Shown: positions 10,401 through 33,000, numbered from the stretch's first letter. The stretch: 64,000 nt of DNA from Limanda limanda (GCF_963576545.1 NC_083642.1:6279274-6343273), one strand, 5' to 3'. Program-made: numbers and translations. Notes: generated from the sequence alone by a model not told the origin.

Positions 10401-13400
10401 GGGGAGACATTTATGTTATAGAGAATGTCCTTTTGTGTAATGAAAAATGATCTGTTCTATTCTGTTGATTGAAATAGATCATTACTCAATTCATTCACAA
10501 ATGAAATTAATAGTCAGATTCATACTGCATGTTCATTCCTCACCTCAAGAATGTCCCCTTGTGTTCACTCAGGCTGAACGAGAGAAGTCCGGCCTGTCCA
10601 GCAAAGTGGAGGAGCTGCAGATGCAGCTGGTAATGTCCCGGCAGGCGCTGAGTCAGCAAGTGGACAAGGTTGGCTCCCTCACCCAGCAGCTGGAGGCCGT
10701 GCAGAGCAGCCAGCAGAACCACCAGGAGGCAGAAGACGGGGGGGATGATGGCGACGCGGAGATTGATGAAGGTGGCAATGGTGTCTTTGACTATGAGGTA
10801 GACACCAAGAGCAAGGAGGTGCTGGAGGCCCGCATGCGTTCAGCCAGCGAAGAGCTCCTGAAGGTGCGAGATGAACTGACTCAGGCAGGAACTCGTTATA
10901 ACACGCTAGAGCACCGATACAAGCATGAGAAGGATCGCTGGCGGGGAGAGGCCCAGGAGCTGGCCGACAAGATCCGTCAATGCATCAAGTCCAGTAAACA
11001 GGACCAGGATCGCATCAGTGAGCTGGAGAAGGAGATCGGAGCCACGCGGAAAGTGGCGATCGATTCCGAAGGGCATTTAACCGTTGCCCAGGAAGAGCTG
11101 CTGGCGTTCTCTGAGGAGCTGTCCAACCTCTATCACCACATCTGTGTCTGCAACAACCTGACACCCAAGCGAGTCACCCTGGACTATTACCGTGACGGTG
11201 CCAGGGCGAGTGGCTCAGCGAGTAATGCAAGAAGAGCACACCAATTATACTTGCAGCAGAATGCCCAGAAGAAGACTCGGCCCAATGAGATGTTCGTCTC
11301 CAAAGCTGCAGCACTGCAGTTCATGGGAGAGGTGGACAGTGCAGGAACCAGTGGAGACTCTCCTAACTGCCCTGGGTCGCCCACCCTGGATTTCAGGGAC
11401 CCTTCGAACGTTCGCAACTTGGTAGCTGTCATACGTTGTCAGATCAAACACCTCCGGGTAAGACAGTACTGCTTGTCACAGTCTTTTATCTCAAATAGTA
11501 CTTGAATGTTTGTGAACATTTTATTTATTTTTTATCCTGAAAGCCTATTTTCTTCTGTGTGCTTTTCGTCCTGTACAAATTTCTCACTGAACTTAATTCT
11601 CAGCTCAGACTGTTAACTAGCTCAGAAGCTGCCATGTCTGTACAAATCCATTGCCTGCTGCAGGACTTGCTGACACGTGTGTGTGGGTTTGAATGGATTG
11701 GATTATCTGGGGTCAAAGTTGTGCCTTCACTGCGGAAAATCCTTTCAGAAAATTCCTTGTTCCCTGTTGTGAAGCCCATCCTGAAACGCATATCGATGCC
11801 CTTGTACCCTCAGTTTAATGTTGCAGACAAATCAGAGACTTTAATTGTTGTGGTTGCAGCCATTAACTAAATGTTTCCTTTGCTGAAATTACAATAAAAG
11901 CCTCCTTTTTAAATTGAAGCAAAAGAATACTCTGTAATTATGTTTCCTGAATTCTGTTTCCCCAGGTGGCGGTTGACCTCTGTCGTCAGAGGGGTGCGAT
12001 GCCTTACTCGGGGCTCAGCATCAGTGGGGAGTCGGAGCGGGATGCCGAGAGCCTCTTGGAGGAAGTTCTTAAACTCAAGTCCCTTCTCAGCACCAAGAGG
12101 GAACAGATAGCTACTCTAAGGACGGTGCTCAAGGCTAACAAACAGGTAGGTCACAGTAAAGACACTGGCTTGGATAAGATCTGCCCATTTTGTCTGGGTG
12201 AATATATTTGTCTAGTTTTCCATTTGAGCGTACTGCTGTAAGCCAACCTGACCTGTCAAGGACTTATCCCTGAAACACTGTCCTCTAACTTTCCAAAACA
12301 AGCTTCACACATCTCTATTTTTACTGAGAGGCCTTGGTCATTAGGTAAATAGTTTATTGTGAAATGTAGCCTTCCTTCTGATGCCTGCTGAACGAAATCG
12401 GCCAGAATAATTATTATTTTATAACGTGAGAGTCTTTCTTCAGCATTATTTATGCATAATATTCACACGAACAGTATGGCTGACCTGTCTCTTCGGTGTC
12501 TGGTCTAGACAGTCCCTCGGGCTCACATGGCTCTGCACCTTGAGTAGAGAGCTAGTACACCGCATGACCGGCTTAATTTCCTGAGCTGTCACTCTCTCTT
12601 TTACGCACATGCATACACACAAACACAAACAAGGTAATCTGCTTGGCGGGACTATGCCCCATACAGCGCAGTTTACCTTCTCAAGTCTGGTTTCTAGGGA
12701 CTATGTTAGGCCTCCCTGTGTGTCTGGGAGGTACTTATGTTCTTAAGAGACTTTCCCATAAAGTCACAGGTATGTAAAGAGGAAAATTGGGAGGGACAGA
12801 CTGTCCAACTCACAGTACTATTGTTGTACTGGTAATTGATCTTCCAAAGTCTGTTAAAGATTACTCTTTGACATGTTGGGGTCACTGGGAACTGGAAAGT
12901 AGGGACAGTAATGATGACGCTCACAGCTTGTTTTAATACTAAGTTATCCGGTCGGGTAACTAAGGTAATTCCTGTGTAGGATAGTGTTGTCATAGTAAAA
13001 TATGGGTATTATGAAAATATTTTGTCTAATCTACACAAATCCTTCATGATAATATGCTCTCGATCTTGATGGAGTCATATAATGATGGTGGTTTATTATC
13101 TTGTGGTTAAATTACACTGGTATGTTCTGTCCATGCAGACTGCAGAGTTGGCCCTGTCCAATCTGAAAACTAAGTATGAGACAGAGAAGAGCATGGTGTC
13201 CGAGACCATGATGAAGCTGCGGAATGAGCTGAAAGCCCTGAAGGAGGACGCCGCCACCTTCTCTTCCCTCCGAGTCATGTTCGCCAGTCGGTAAGTCTTC
13301 CTTTTTTATCTCTGTTCTATTCAGCAGTGTTATAAAGGAGGAAGGGACTTGCATTTCTGTTTTCGTGTGGTGTGACACTGGAACTTTTTGATTGATTTAA

Positions 13401-15636
13401 GTCTCTTTTGAGTGAAATACAGTATGTTGACTAGCTCCGATTGTCTGGTCCTTGCCACTCTGCCAGTGCTCTTCATGCTTAGTAATGGTGCTGTTGTTGT
13501 GGTGCAGCTTTTGCTGCCACGCATGTAATAAGCTTACCACGCTTATTACGCCTGTGGACAATCCACTGGTTCACATGAAGATTACGAGCCACATGCTCTG
13601 CCCTGTGCCGATGGGGGAGGAGGCAAGGACAGATTTGTCGCATCAAGCCAGGTCACCTCAGGGACGGAGGATCCAAATGTTGGTGGGAGATGGGGGGGGG
13701 GGGGGAGACATGAGATTGAGTGAGAAGGTGCTTTTGAGCGTTAATACCTCACTCACGGTCACTAATCACTAACCTCTTCTGAGCAGCAGTCAACATGTTT
13801 GGAGAGAAGATTTTTCAAAGTCTTTAAATTAAAGGGTTTTGTGTTGTGAGACAAGCAGTAGGAATGTTGGTTTTCCTGTTTGTTATCTGAGTGAGAATCC
13901 TGCGTTAGCCTGGGTAGGTCCTCTCCAGACAGTTATGAGCTGGCATTTGATTATCCTTAAGACGGATTGGAGAACAGACAGACGTCAAGGACTACAGCTG
14001 CAACAGGCTAAAGACTAAAGCATTTTAAGATCCCCTGCTCTTAATTAAGATTACTGGTGCCATCATGTGGATAGCTGCAGTAAGTGCATTTCTACAAGGG
14101 AGTATTTTTTAACTCTTTATCCAGTCATAGTATGTTCTTATTGTTGTCCTCCCTTTTGTTCTAGCTCTTAAAAGTATTATTTGAATCAATCAACATAAAT
14201 TAATTAATTGCTTCTAAATTTAATTATCAAGTTTGGCACCAGATCCTCAAACGTTGACAATTTTATGAAATGTCGGAATAGCTCTTTGTCCTTGACATCT
14301 TATAAATGTGTTTTTAATATTTTTTAGATATATTTAACTAGATGAATCAATAATAAAAATAATCTTTAGTTGCCATACTAGTGTTTGGTCACAGCTGGTG
14401 TTTCAATGTGTGCCTAACCCACTTAAAGTAATGTAAGCATGTGTTTTGTGTGGCTTTGTGCTTTAATGTGCTCCTCCCTGCTTGTGCATGTTGCATCTTT
14501 ACCTTGTGTGTGCATCTCTCAGGTGTGACCAGTATGTCACTCAGCTGGATGAGATGCAGAGGCAGCTGGTAGCGGCTGAGGATGAGAAGAAGACACTGAA
14601 TTCTCTCCTGCGCATGGCCATCCAGCAGAAGCTGGCTCTCACCCAGCGACTGGAGGATCTGGAGACGCCTCTGTCTCCCCACAGCTTGAACAGCAGCCCT
14701 CGCCGCTCCCGAGCCAAAGAACTGGCCACCAAGTCAGGCCGGGCCTCGAGGAGTCCCCGGAGCAGTCCTGCACGGCCGCAGCTGAGGAGCAGTCCGCGGG
14801 CAAGCCCGGTTCTCGGCGTTCCTGCCATGGCCACACACCACCTGCGAGCTCTAACCCGAAGCCTCCACACAAGCCCTGTAAGAACCCCTCTCTCTGTTTG
14901 TCCTGACAGTCCTGTCCCAGCAAGCAGCCGAGGCAAGGGTCTCCCGCGAGACGCCACTTTCATTAGAAGTCGTAGTGTCAATGATTTCTTTAATGCCGAG
15001 TCAAAAACTGGCTATTCCCTCACACGTAAACGTTCCACTAGCTCTGTGAACAGTGAGGTCATGGTCAGAACAAAAGTCAGTGATTCAAAGAAGGCTGCGT
15101 TAGGCCGCAGGGCTTCAGCCCCGGGTCGCCAGGACACCTTCATCACAACCCGCGTTATTCAGGCCTCTGCCACCAGGCTAAAGTCTGCTTATACCTCATC
15201 CAGTGATCTAACCTCTTCCAAAGCTTTGTGTGTGTATCCTAACAAATATGAAGCATGGAGTGAAAATAAACAAAAGCCTGATCTAATACCAAACTCTGAC
15301 CCATCGGTGAGAAGAAAGCAACCTCCGGCTCGAGGGTCTAACTCTGCACAAGCAGCCGCTGCATGCCGTAACACCGTTCAGTCAGACCTGGCTTCCTCTC
15401 AGATGAGTGCTAAGTCTTCAGGGGCCATGACCCCCACATCTCTCTCTGCTCACAACCCACCTGGTAAGGCCAGGATGACAGGGATCTGTAGAGAGTCCAG
15501 ACAAAGAGCCTCCACTTCCATGTGTAGAACCATAGAGGAATCACACACTAACGTTAGTAAGGGCTCTGGTAACAAAGCTCAGGCTGCGTCTGGCCGGGCC
15601 CGGAGCTCTCACTCCAAATCATCCCGCAGGCGGTGA
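4467..15636 (+). CDS. Bicaudal-D family dynein-dynactin cargo adaptor (BICD1/BICD2-like, possible third paralogue)
   Basis: Eight coding exons: 4467-4718, 6730-6942, 7133-7285, 8903-9403, 10573-11457, 11966-12145, 13139-13290 and 14523-15636. All have GT-AG borders and phases that join to 1149 residues. BICD proteins are coiled-coil adaptors that activate dynein/dynactin through the N-terminal half and bind Rab6 or RanBP2 cargo through the C-terminal coiled coil. Visible features: the CC1-box AAxxG (AARYG, residues 47-51) that binds dynein light intermediate chain; [16 protein letters not shown] near residues 190-202; [24 protein letters not shown] near 350; [17 protein letters not shown] in exon 5; and the highly conserved cargo domain ([59 protein letters not shown]). 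The last exon adds a Ser/Arg-rich tail of about 310 residues, longer than human BICD2 and reminiscent of long BICD1 forms. The start at 4467 has the context GCCAGGATG; residue Met21 is an alternative start. Cargo-domain residues mix BICD1-like ([10 protein letters not shown]) and BICD2-like ([13 protein letters not shown]) states. Confidence 0.95.
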
Positions 15637-15943
15637 GAGAAGGAAATCAGATTTATGATCTAAACTAAGCTACATTATCTATGATTATACCATCAATATT
15701 AACTACGTTGTTTCCTTTTGTTATAAAATACCAAATAAGCTATCACTAAGATTTGGAACATTTGCTTTTGCACAAATTTTTACATCTCTTTAAACCAAAC
15801 TGCCTTTTACTTGCTGATCCTTAATACGTGTATTGACCTGTTCATCCTTATAAATTATCCTCACCTTTTTTACATTCATTATTTTATTTTTTTTGCTTGA
15901 ACTAAATGTTTTCTTTTGTCTCTGTCCCACCCTGTCTCTGTAG

Positions 15944-15989
15944 CGCTGAAACACTCCTTCCATTACTCCAACCCCCCTCTTCTCCATAA
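15944..15989 (+). other. Candidate alternative last coding exon of the bicaudal-D gene
   Basis: A donor-like CG|GTGAGAG overlaps the annotated stop at 15633. A strong acceptor with a pyrimidine tract, CCCTGTCTCTGTAG, ends at 15943. Splicing them keeps the frame (CG+C gives Arg) and replaces the terminal stop with 14 further residues beginning AETLLPLLQPP before a TAA at 15987. Inference only. Confidence 0.35.
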
Positions 15990-16104
15990 GGACCTGTCTT
16001 CATGTTGACTCCCCGGCTCCTTCCTCCTTTCCTGACTCGAGACATCCTGTTCATCCCAGATACGATGCTACATTCCCCACTCTACCCTCCAGAACCATGG
16101 ATTA

Positions 16105-16110
16105 AATAAA
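16105..16110 (+). terminator. Possible proximal polyadenylation signal of the bicaudal-D gene
   Basis: AATAAA 469 bp after the stop codon, followed directly by a genomic A-tract, so internal priming of cDNA here would be a risk. Confidence 0.4.
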
Positions 16111-18405
16111 AAAAAAAAGCTAAAAACAAAAGTAAAAAAAATAAGATCTCTCATCCGGCCCTCCTGGTCTTCTCTGCTTGGGAGAGGAGAAACCTGCATG
16201 CAGCCCGGAGAAGGATGAAGAGACAAATGTGCTGCTCATTGCTCTGTGAAGTCATTGACTGTGTCTTGTCCGAAGTTCTAACTTCCATCTGGTCTTGTTC
16301 AAGGCTGTGTGTCGTGGTCAACCACTGACCACTATTTATTCCAGAATGAGACTATTCACAATCAGTATTACTGTCCTCAGCCTTTGAATCAAGGCTATGA
16401 TCTGTTTTATGTCCTTACCCTTCTTGCCTTTAGTCTGGCATCCTGGTCAGGTCTGTCTGGCGTCTGTTAGTGTGTGTAAGCCTTAGATCATCTGTGAAAG
16501 GTCTCCCAGGTAGTGGTTTTATTAGAGCAGCTTAGCCTTACTAAAATGAGTTCTATCCTAAAAGTAGAGAGTTTGACATAGTCTTGAGATTTCTCCCTCT
16601 TGCTGGTGGTACAGTTACATGCCGTTATTTTGAATCCGGCTTCAGCCACACCCTTTAACTAAAGGTCAGTAAACATACATTTCATTGATTTGGAATGGGT
16701 CAGCCATACGCTCACCACCCTCAGGTCAAACAGTGATCAGACACTTGATTTGGGAGATCTTTAACTTGCATTTTACTTTGCAAACTATGCAGACCAAGTC
16801 AGGACAGTGCCTGTATGCTCCTGCTGTTCTTGAGGATCAGGGTGGTCTTTGGAACTTACCCTCACTTTGAGTTAATAGTGGCTGACCGCAGCCCTTTACA
16901 ACAGCCATATAGCATCTCTCATTACAATCAGCTTTGTGAATCCATCTGGGAGTGCATAGTGGCCCAAATGCAAGCATCCTATTGGCTGGTGATGTCCTCT
17001 TCTCGGGGTGTTTAAAAAGACCGGTTAAATTCTGCTGGTCTCTTGGGCCACGTTCATTTCTCTCAATTGCAAAAGTCACAACAGTTTCCCATTCTGCTTC
17101 TGCTTTTTGTCACTCCAGCTAAGCAGCGATTGCCATGTTTTGTGTTTCATCACTTAACATCCCAACGCTCATGTGTGCTACCAAAGTAAGCATGTTTTAA
17201 AGAAACACTGTTACCCACAGCAAGCTAAGTTTCTCCTCCTGGGGCTACGCCATCCATCGGTTTCCCTTATTAATACTAATCATGTAAGCCGGCTGCTTGT
17301 AGAGAACTGAACCAATAATGTCACATAATTGCATTAATACAGTATTTTAAATCGAGCAGCCCGATATATTTCACAACAATAAATAAATAATAGAAACTAA
17401 AATATTTCAAAGCAAGATGAGAAAGCAAATTAAAAAAACCTTAACATGGAACTATACTCGTAATCATATGTACTGCTTATACTGTAGTTTGCTGGCGACA
17501 TTTCATACGTCAACATTGGCACCATGACACCACCTGTCTGATTGAGTTCAGTTTATTATATTCAAATTGAATTGATTTAGATGTGAACAATCATGACCAC
17601 GTTCAGAAATGGATGTTTAACAGATGAGGAGAAAGTTTGGCATCAATTTTTCAACTTCATCTTTCCTGTGGTTCAAAGAAAAAGGAGCCCACATCCTGCT
17701 GATCTTTTTTTAAAAAATATTATTTTTAGTGCCTTGGTTTTTGAACTTGTCTGATGTTTTTTTTAGACTACATGACATTTTCTTAAAAAAGAAGGTACAA
17801 TTCCACACTGTAGTTTGAAGTTATGATTTCTCTGCATCTGAGGAAACTCGGGGAGCAGTTTTAGCACTGAATACAATTATGTCTTTTTGGTAAAATATTT
17901 TCACTTTTTAGCTTGCATGCCTTGTATGAAGTCATTAGTGTTGACTAATGAATAATTTGACATCAGATTTACCTTGAATTAATAGTCGCCACTATTTATA
18001 ATAGAGACGTACTTCTGTGAGACGAGTTACTGTATACAAAGCTGAAAATGAAGCACATAACATCAAACACATATATACAATATAACAATATGGTTTTGAA
18101 AGTGTTATTAACCAGTTCTTGTACTGAACTGTTTATGAACTTGTGCTAAAAAGTGAAAATGCTTTTACAAAAACGTCATATTACTTTGAAGGTTGTAAAA
18201 TGATTCTTTTGATCTATTTAATTCACTCTGTGCACATGGCTGTATAATTTAAGTACCGTTGTTGTATAATATTTTAACTGTATTTATGTGGTCTGCGTTC
18301 TGTGTAAATTTGCTCACTCCGCATAACACATCCGGTGGTCCTCAACTTTTTATGTGTATGCAAAGTGGACCTTTCATTGACCTGTTAACCGCTTTCGTCA
18401 TGAGG

Positions 18406-18839
18406 AATAAAAACGAGCCAATGCTGTAAATGGACTGTGATGTTTTGTGATGAAATAGTGCAACAGAATCCTGATGTGCTTTCACTTCACCACATGACAT
18501 CATCCAACAAACTACTATTGTTTTGTGGTAACGTTTTTTCTGTGGCATGTGATGGAAAGTGCTCATTCTAAAATGTTGGTGGATTCTTTTCCTAATTGGT
18601 AGGAAAATTTGAGGAAATATTCCAGTTGCCATATCAATAAAGTCTGGAGGAATAAATATCAGTGAGCAGTTTAACTAATAACACAATTTAAATGACTTTA
18701 CCCCTGAGATACAGCTAAAAAGATGCAATTTGTTTACAAATAAACTAAAGTTTAAAAAAGAAATCTGTTAAAATAATCGTTGATGACCTTTGAAGAGATG
18801 GTCCTGAATTTATTTTGAAACTTGCATAAAATAAATAAA
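18406..18839 (+). terminator. Cluster of distal polyadenylation signals
   Basis: AATAAA occurs at 18406-18411, 18636-18641, 18829-18834 and 18834-18839, in the right place to end a long bicaudal-D 3' UTR. Which one is used cannot be told from sequence. Confidence 0.35.
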
Positions 18840-19317
18840 GCACTCCTGCCACATGTTTTGTAATTTAAATAATATACAGAATGCACTGAAGAAAAAAATT
18901 ATAATGATAGTAAACCTGAGATATTTGGAAAGGAAGTGGTACATAAGTATAAACAAAGAGGATTAGTAGGTGATTTCAGTGAAAATAGTTTAATGTTCTT
19001 TTTATAGTGTATCAAATTGAGTGAATGAAATACTAATGATACAGAATTCTGCATAACAGATTTCAGCCTTCAGGTGAGCAGTAGGATTTATAACGGAATT
19101 TAAATGAGAATATAAATAAATTAAACAAAAGAAAACTTTACGTGACAGATTAAGTTTTAAACAAAACTATAACCAATGATAAAATATTCTCCTTTACATA
19201 TACAATACAAAGATAACACTCAAGTGAAACAAACAAATTATCCAAATATGATAAACAACAGATTATTTTTATTTTTAGAAAAGGTCACATGAGGCTGTGA
19301 CAGTCAGCTCCGGGGTT

Positions 19318-19440
19318 GTGATTGGCTGCGGGGACTGTAGCCCCTCCCCCTGGCTACAGTTGGCATGGCGGGGGCGTGGCTCAGGACGTGTTTTGATCCG
19401 CTCATATAAAAACTCGCAGCTCTGATCAGCTCCTTGTTCT
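19318..19440 (+). promoter_or_regulatory. nt5dc2 core promoter: inverted CCAAT, GC boxes and TATA
   Basis: ATTGGCTG at 19321 (inverted CCAAT box), CCCCTCCCCC at 19341, GGGGGCGTGGC at 19370-19380 (Sp1/KLF type) and TATAAAA at 19405-19411. The TATA box predicts a start near 19435, just before CCACGTG (E-box) at 19441. Spacing of all elements is normal for a focused promoter. Confidence 0.65.
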
Positions 19441-19452
19441 CCACGTGTCCAC

Positions 19453-19464
19453 ATGGACAAGTGA
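19453..19464 (+). other. Three-codon upstream ORF in the nt5dc2 leader
   Basis: ATG GAC AAG TGA ends two bases before the main ATG at 19467. It is the first ATG after the predicted TATA start site and lies in a different frame from the main ORF. Confidence 0.6.
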
Positions 19465-19466
19465 AA

Positions 19467-29267
<9,801 letters not shown>

Positions 29268-29589
29268 GAAGCGCCCTCTCCTCAGATACTGACTGATTTC
29301 TCATTGTAGGACTGGTGAACTCTTGAGATTAATTTTCGTAAAGCAGGGTTTTTCCGTTTTTAAGCCAAGAAGGTGACGCACAACTTCCTCCACAGCATTC
29401 CCCTCCCACTGAAACCCCTTTAAACCGAGTAGAACCTTTTAAGAATGATTTTTATTTTCCATGAGCTGGAGCCGCCATAGAGCCTCGTCATTACATCACT
29501 GTACAGTAGACACCAACTTCAAGTATGGCAGACTACACTTAAAAAACAAAAATATACTAGAAAGACTAAAGGCTGTATTTATAAATCAC

Positions 29590-29795
29590 TGCTCGAGTCT
29601 TGATGAGGACTCACTGGGCTTCACGGTACAGTTTTACAATACACCCATTCACAAACACATTCATACAGTGTATCTGTGTGCACGCATGCATCAATCAAAC
29701 ACTGCCAACCAATAGAGGCAATTTTGGCAGGCGGAAAGGGGAAGTCAGGGATCGAACCGCCGTGTTTCTAAAGCACAGCCGCCCCACGTAGCTCT
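29590..29795 (-). repeat. tRNA-like SINE or MITE-type fragment downstream of nt5dc2
   Basis: Read on the minus strand it starts GGGGCGGCTGTGCTTTAG, has the RNA polymerase III B-box-like GGTTCGATCCCTG (plus strand 29732-29744), then GCCAAAATTGCC and a TGAATGGGTGTATTG tail. The rest does not fold as a tRNA. It lies inside the nt5dc2 3' UTR. Confidence 0.5.
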
Positions 29796-30003
29796 GTTTT
29801 AAATATATAATGCTTGGTGGAAAAGGGGGGAAGCAGTGACCCACTTACAAAGGGAATGCACTAGGGGGTGCTGTAGATTCACTGAACTCCAGAGGGAATG
29901 CAGGTCATGTTACATGTTGAGGCACAAGACTGACAGTCTCTGGTTTTCTAAGTATTATGGATCTGCTGAGCAATAATGACGCTACCGTCGCACAACTACA
30001 ACA

Positions 30004-30009
30004 AATAAA
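30004..30009 (+). terminator. Probable nt5dc2 polyadenylation signal
   Basis: AATAAA 737 bp after the stop codon, followed by a T/G-rich stretch (CTGCTTTGTGTTGATTTCTTC) suitable as the downstream element. Confidence 0.5.
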
Positions 30010-33000
30010 AAAGTAAAATCTGACTCTGCTTTGTGTTGATTTCTTCTTATAATGTACACATGTTTTTTTTATGGAAAATATTTAAGTGACAGTGAAGCGA
30101 GTTGATTCAATAATTGATGATTAATGACTAGAGTCGGTGCATCCCACCGCTGAGACCGACCTTTAATTAATTCAGTTCATGTTGGGAGTTGTGCTTGTTT
30201 CCTCCAATTTTTTTAATTGGTCGATGGTTGCTAGGCAGCGCAGCATCCATTCATCCCCTCTTCCCTCAGCATCACAAACTCATTCACTTGCAGCCGCCTG
30301 CCTGAAGACATCAGCGGAGGTACAGTACTCTGTGCATGCTCTAACCCGGCTCTAACCCAGCTCTGCTCAGTCAGATGTTGTTGTAGAGGGATGTTCATGT
30401 GAGGCAGTGTTGTAAAACAGCTTCAGCTCGATTTAAAATAACCGGAGCAGTGAGAATAAAGCAGCTCGTTGAGTTAGGATGTGTGTCCCGTTTACCACAT
30501 CGTTACACAGTTGTGTATTTTTGATGCGGGTGATTATTAATTGATAAATTCAGCCTCCTCACTGCAGGAAGTCACTGAAATAATGCGTCTTTGTTGTTGT
30601 GAGGCAGCCGTCTTTGTTCGGAGTATCTTTACTTCCTCATGTACTCAACTGCTGGATCCAAAAGTTTCGATCCGTGATGAACACGTGACTAACAAATGAC
30701 ATATGGGTCCTTTGATAATTTGTGTTGTTTAGCATTATGGAATATCAAGTGTCTGATATCATTATTGCTGTTGCTGTTGTTGTTGTTATTACTGGTGTGA
30801 CTTGAAATCACAACACTTTTCCAGATTTTTCTTCAGATGTGTCAGGTGGTAATTTTACATTTTATCTAAACTAAATGTTGAACTGCACCACAGGGTCACC
30901 TCAATATAGAGCAGACTGATTACTCACTCTCCTGTTTTTCTCTAAATACGATAAGAAAAACTTAATTGGTCAACAGAATGAGGTAGACAAGAGGACACTT
31001 TGTTATACTAAAGTATAACAAAAATAACACAGTCCAGGCAATTGAAAATACAATAAAATTATCTCATAATAGTTTTTTTCTTATTTTAAAGTCCCTGTAT
31101 AAGAGTCATGCTGTCATTTTCTCCTAATGGCATCTTATTTGAGAGTTTCCCTTTCCTGCAGCTCCTGCAGCTTTTACTTCAGTTCTGGATGGATTTAGTT
31201 TTTCTTCCCCACATTAAAACATTTTGATGTTCAGTGATTCATTGCACAGTGCAGCAGTGTTTACAGAATCACGTGACCTCTGGGGACAGAATGACATTTT
31301 CTGTCAAAATCCCTTTACGGTTCATAGTCAACTTTTCTTTCATTTACTTGCAGGATTTTGTGTGTTTCAATCCTCTATCATGAGTTACACACTATCTCCT
31401 CCTTCAGTGTTCAATTCTCTCCGGGTTTGGGATGAAACACAATCTTTTCTGTGTTTTCATATATAACTTTCTCCCTCGCTGTGTTAGAGGATCCGAACGA
31501 ACTGATCAGGCTCATTCTGGTTCCATTACCTCGATATCTCCCTCTTCTCATCACAATGAGAAGGTGTATCAGCTGTTGCAGGATATTTCTCGGAGTTCTA
31601 TTTTGGTGCTGGATGCATTTCCCTGAATACCAGTGATCTGTTTTAAACTGTCACTCCCGTTGCCTGTATGAGGGCGGATTGATTTCTCCTTCACGTGATT
31701 TTTAAAATCAAACCCATTATGAAACATGTGCTGGGAGACGTGTCTCGCCTGTTTGAACATGTGTTTGTTTACTTCACGCCTCGTGGGGTCTTTAGTGATG
31801 CGTCCATGTTTCTGCAGCACTGGCTGGTGGTTTCAGTTTATTTCATGCCTCTGTGGTTTCAGCGTATAAACTTGCACCTGAGCATCAAACGCATCCAGAA
31901 CAAAGATTTTACTCATCTGCTGACCTCTAATGCTCCATTTACTAATTACTAATACATTTAGTAAATCCTGTGTTTATCACAGATTGTATTATTGCTTTTA
32001 TCTAAAGAGGCAGTCCATAAAATGAAATGATTGCCCCTCTTTTAGTTTCTAAATCCAGTCTCATCTTCTCCTTTGAGCTTATCGCTCTACACTTCCATCC
32101 TCCACTGCCTCCACCCTGCATCTCTCCCCAGCTACGTCACTCCTTCCATTTGCAGTTTCCTTTCTTCCTCCCTTCCCTTTATCTTCCTGCTCCCCCCCCC
32201 CTCCGTACCTCACTCCTTCATTTTCTCACCTCTGAATCTCTCTCCACTCCTTGTCCGTGCACCACCCTGCCTTCATTTCTTAGCTTCCAGTTGAGTGCCC
32301 CTGTTTGTTACGTGCACTCAGAGGTTGGTGTGTTGCATGTGGCAGACACCCCCCCCCCCCACACACACACACACAGACACACACTGCAGCCTCTTCTATT
32401 ATTAAGTGTAATGGGACCTCTACTCTTCCAGCTGTGCAGTGTTAGGGTCTCTGCTCGGTGAGAGACGATGTCTCTGCTGCAGCTGACACAGGGTTCCTTC
32501 ATCCGACTGAAAAAAACACAAGAAACCCCACAGAGAAAACACTACATTGTTTATTTGACTTTATTATCATTATGGTTATTGTGAAAAAGCCTCAACGTAT
32601 TTGATTATTCAGGTTTCTATTAGCAGATGCTTACTGGAAATCCATGTTTCGAACATACAGACAGGGAGTGTGAGCAGTGGAGAGAGGCCGGGAGACAGAG
32701 ACTAATTGGCCGAGCCACTGTCCTGGACCGGGGCAAATTCATTAGATCATTAATCTGACCTCACATGATGAGAGCAATTAGTCTGAAGCCCAAATAGTTA
32801 TTGTGGCTGTTTCTTCTTTGGGGTTCATATCAAGTGAATAACATGTCAGAAGGAGACCGGATTCATCTGTGATTATACATTTCTACAAACCAGCAGATGC
32901 ACAGTTATGATCTTTGTGAGAAGCACAGACAGCATTTGTCAAACTGTTTATCTATTGTCTATGTCTATGTAGCAGGGAATTCAACTAAATATGTAAAATA

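Larger units (their letters stand above)
15637..19260 (+). other. Bicaudal-D 3' UTR and the spacer to nt5dc2
   Basis: No further coding exon is recognisable. The region becomes A/T-rich from about 17300 and includes several AATAAA motifs. The 3' UTR could be short (ending near 16130) or up to about 3.2 kb long. Confidence 0.5.

Noticed and set aside
29732..29744. Possible tRNA gene (B-box-like GGTTCGATCCC on the minus strand)
   Set aside because: No A-box, acceptor stem or cloverleaf around it; fits a dispersed SINE/MITE-like repeat instead.
32027..32461. 144-residue plus-strand Pro/Leu/Ser-rich frame
   Set aside because: Pyrimidine-rich low-complexity DNA ending in a CA repeat; no coding character.
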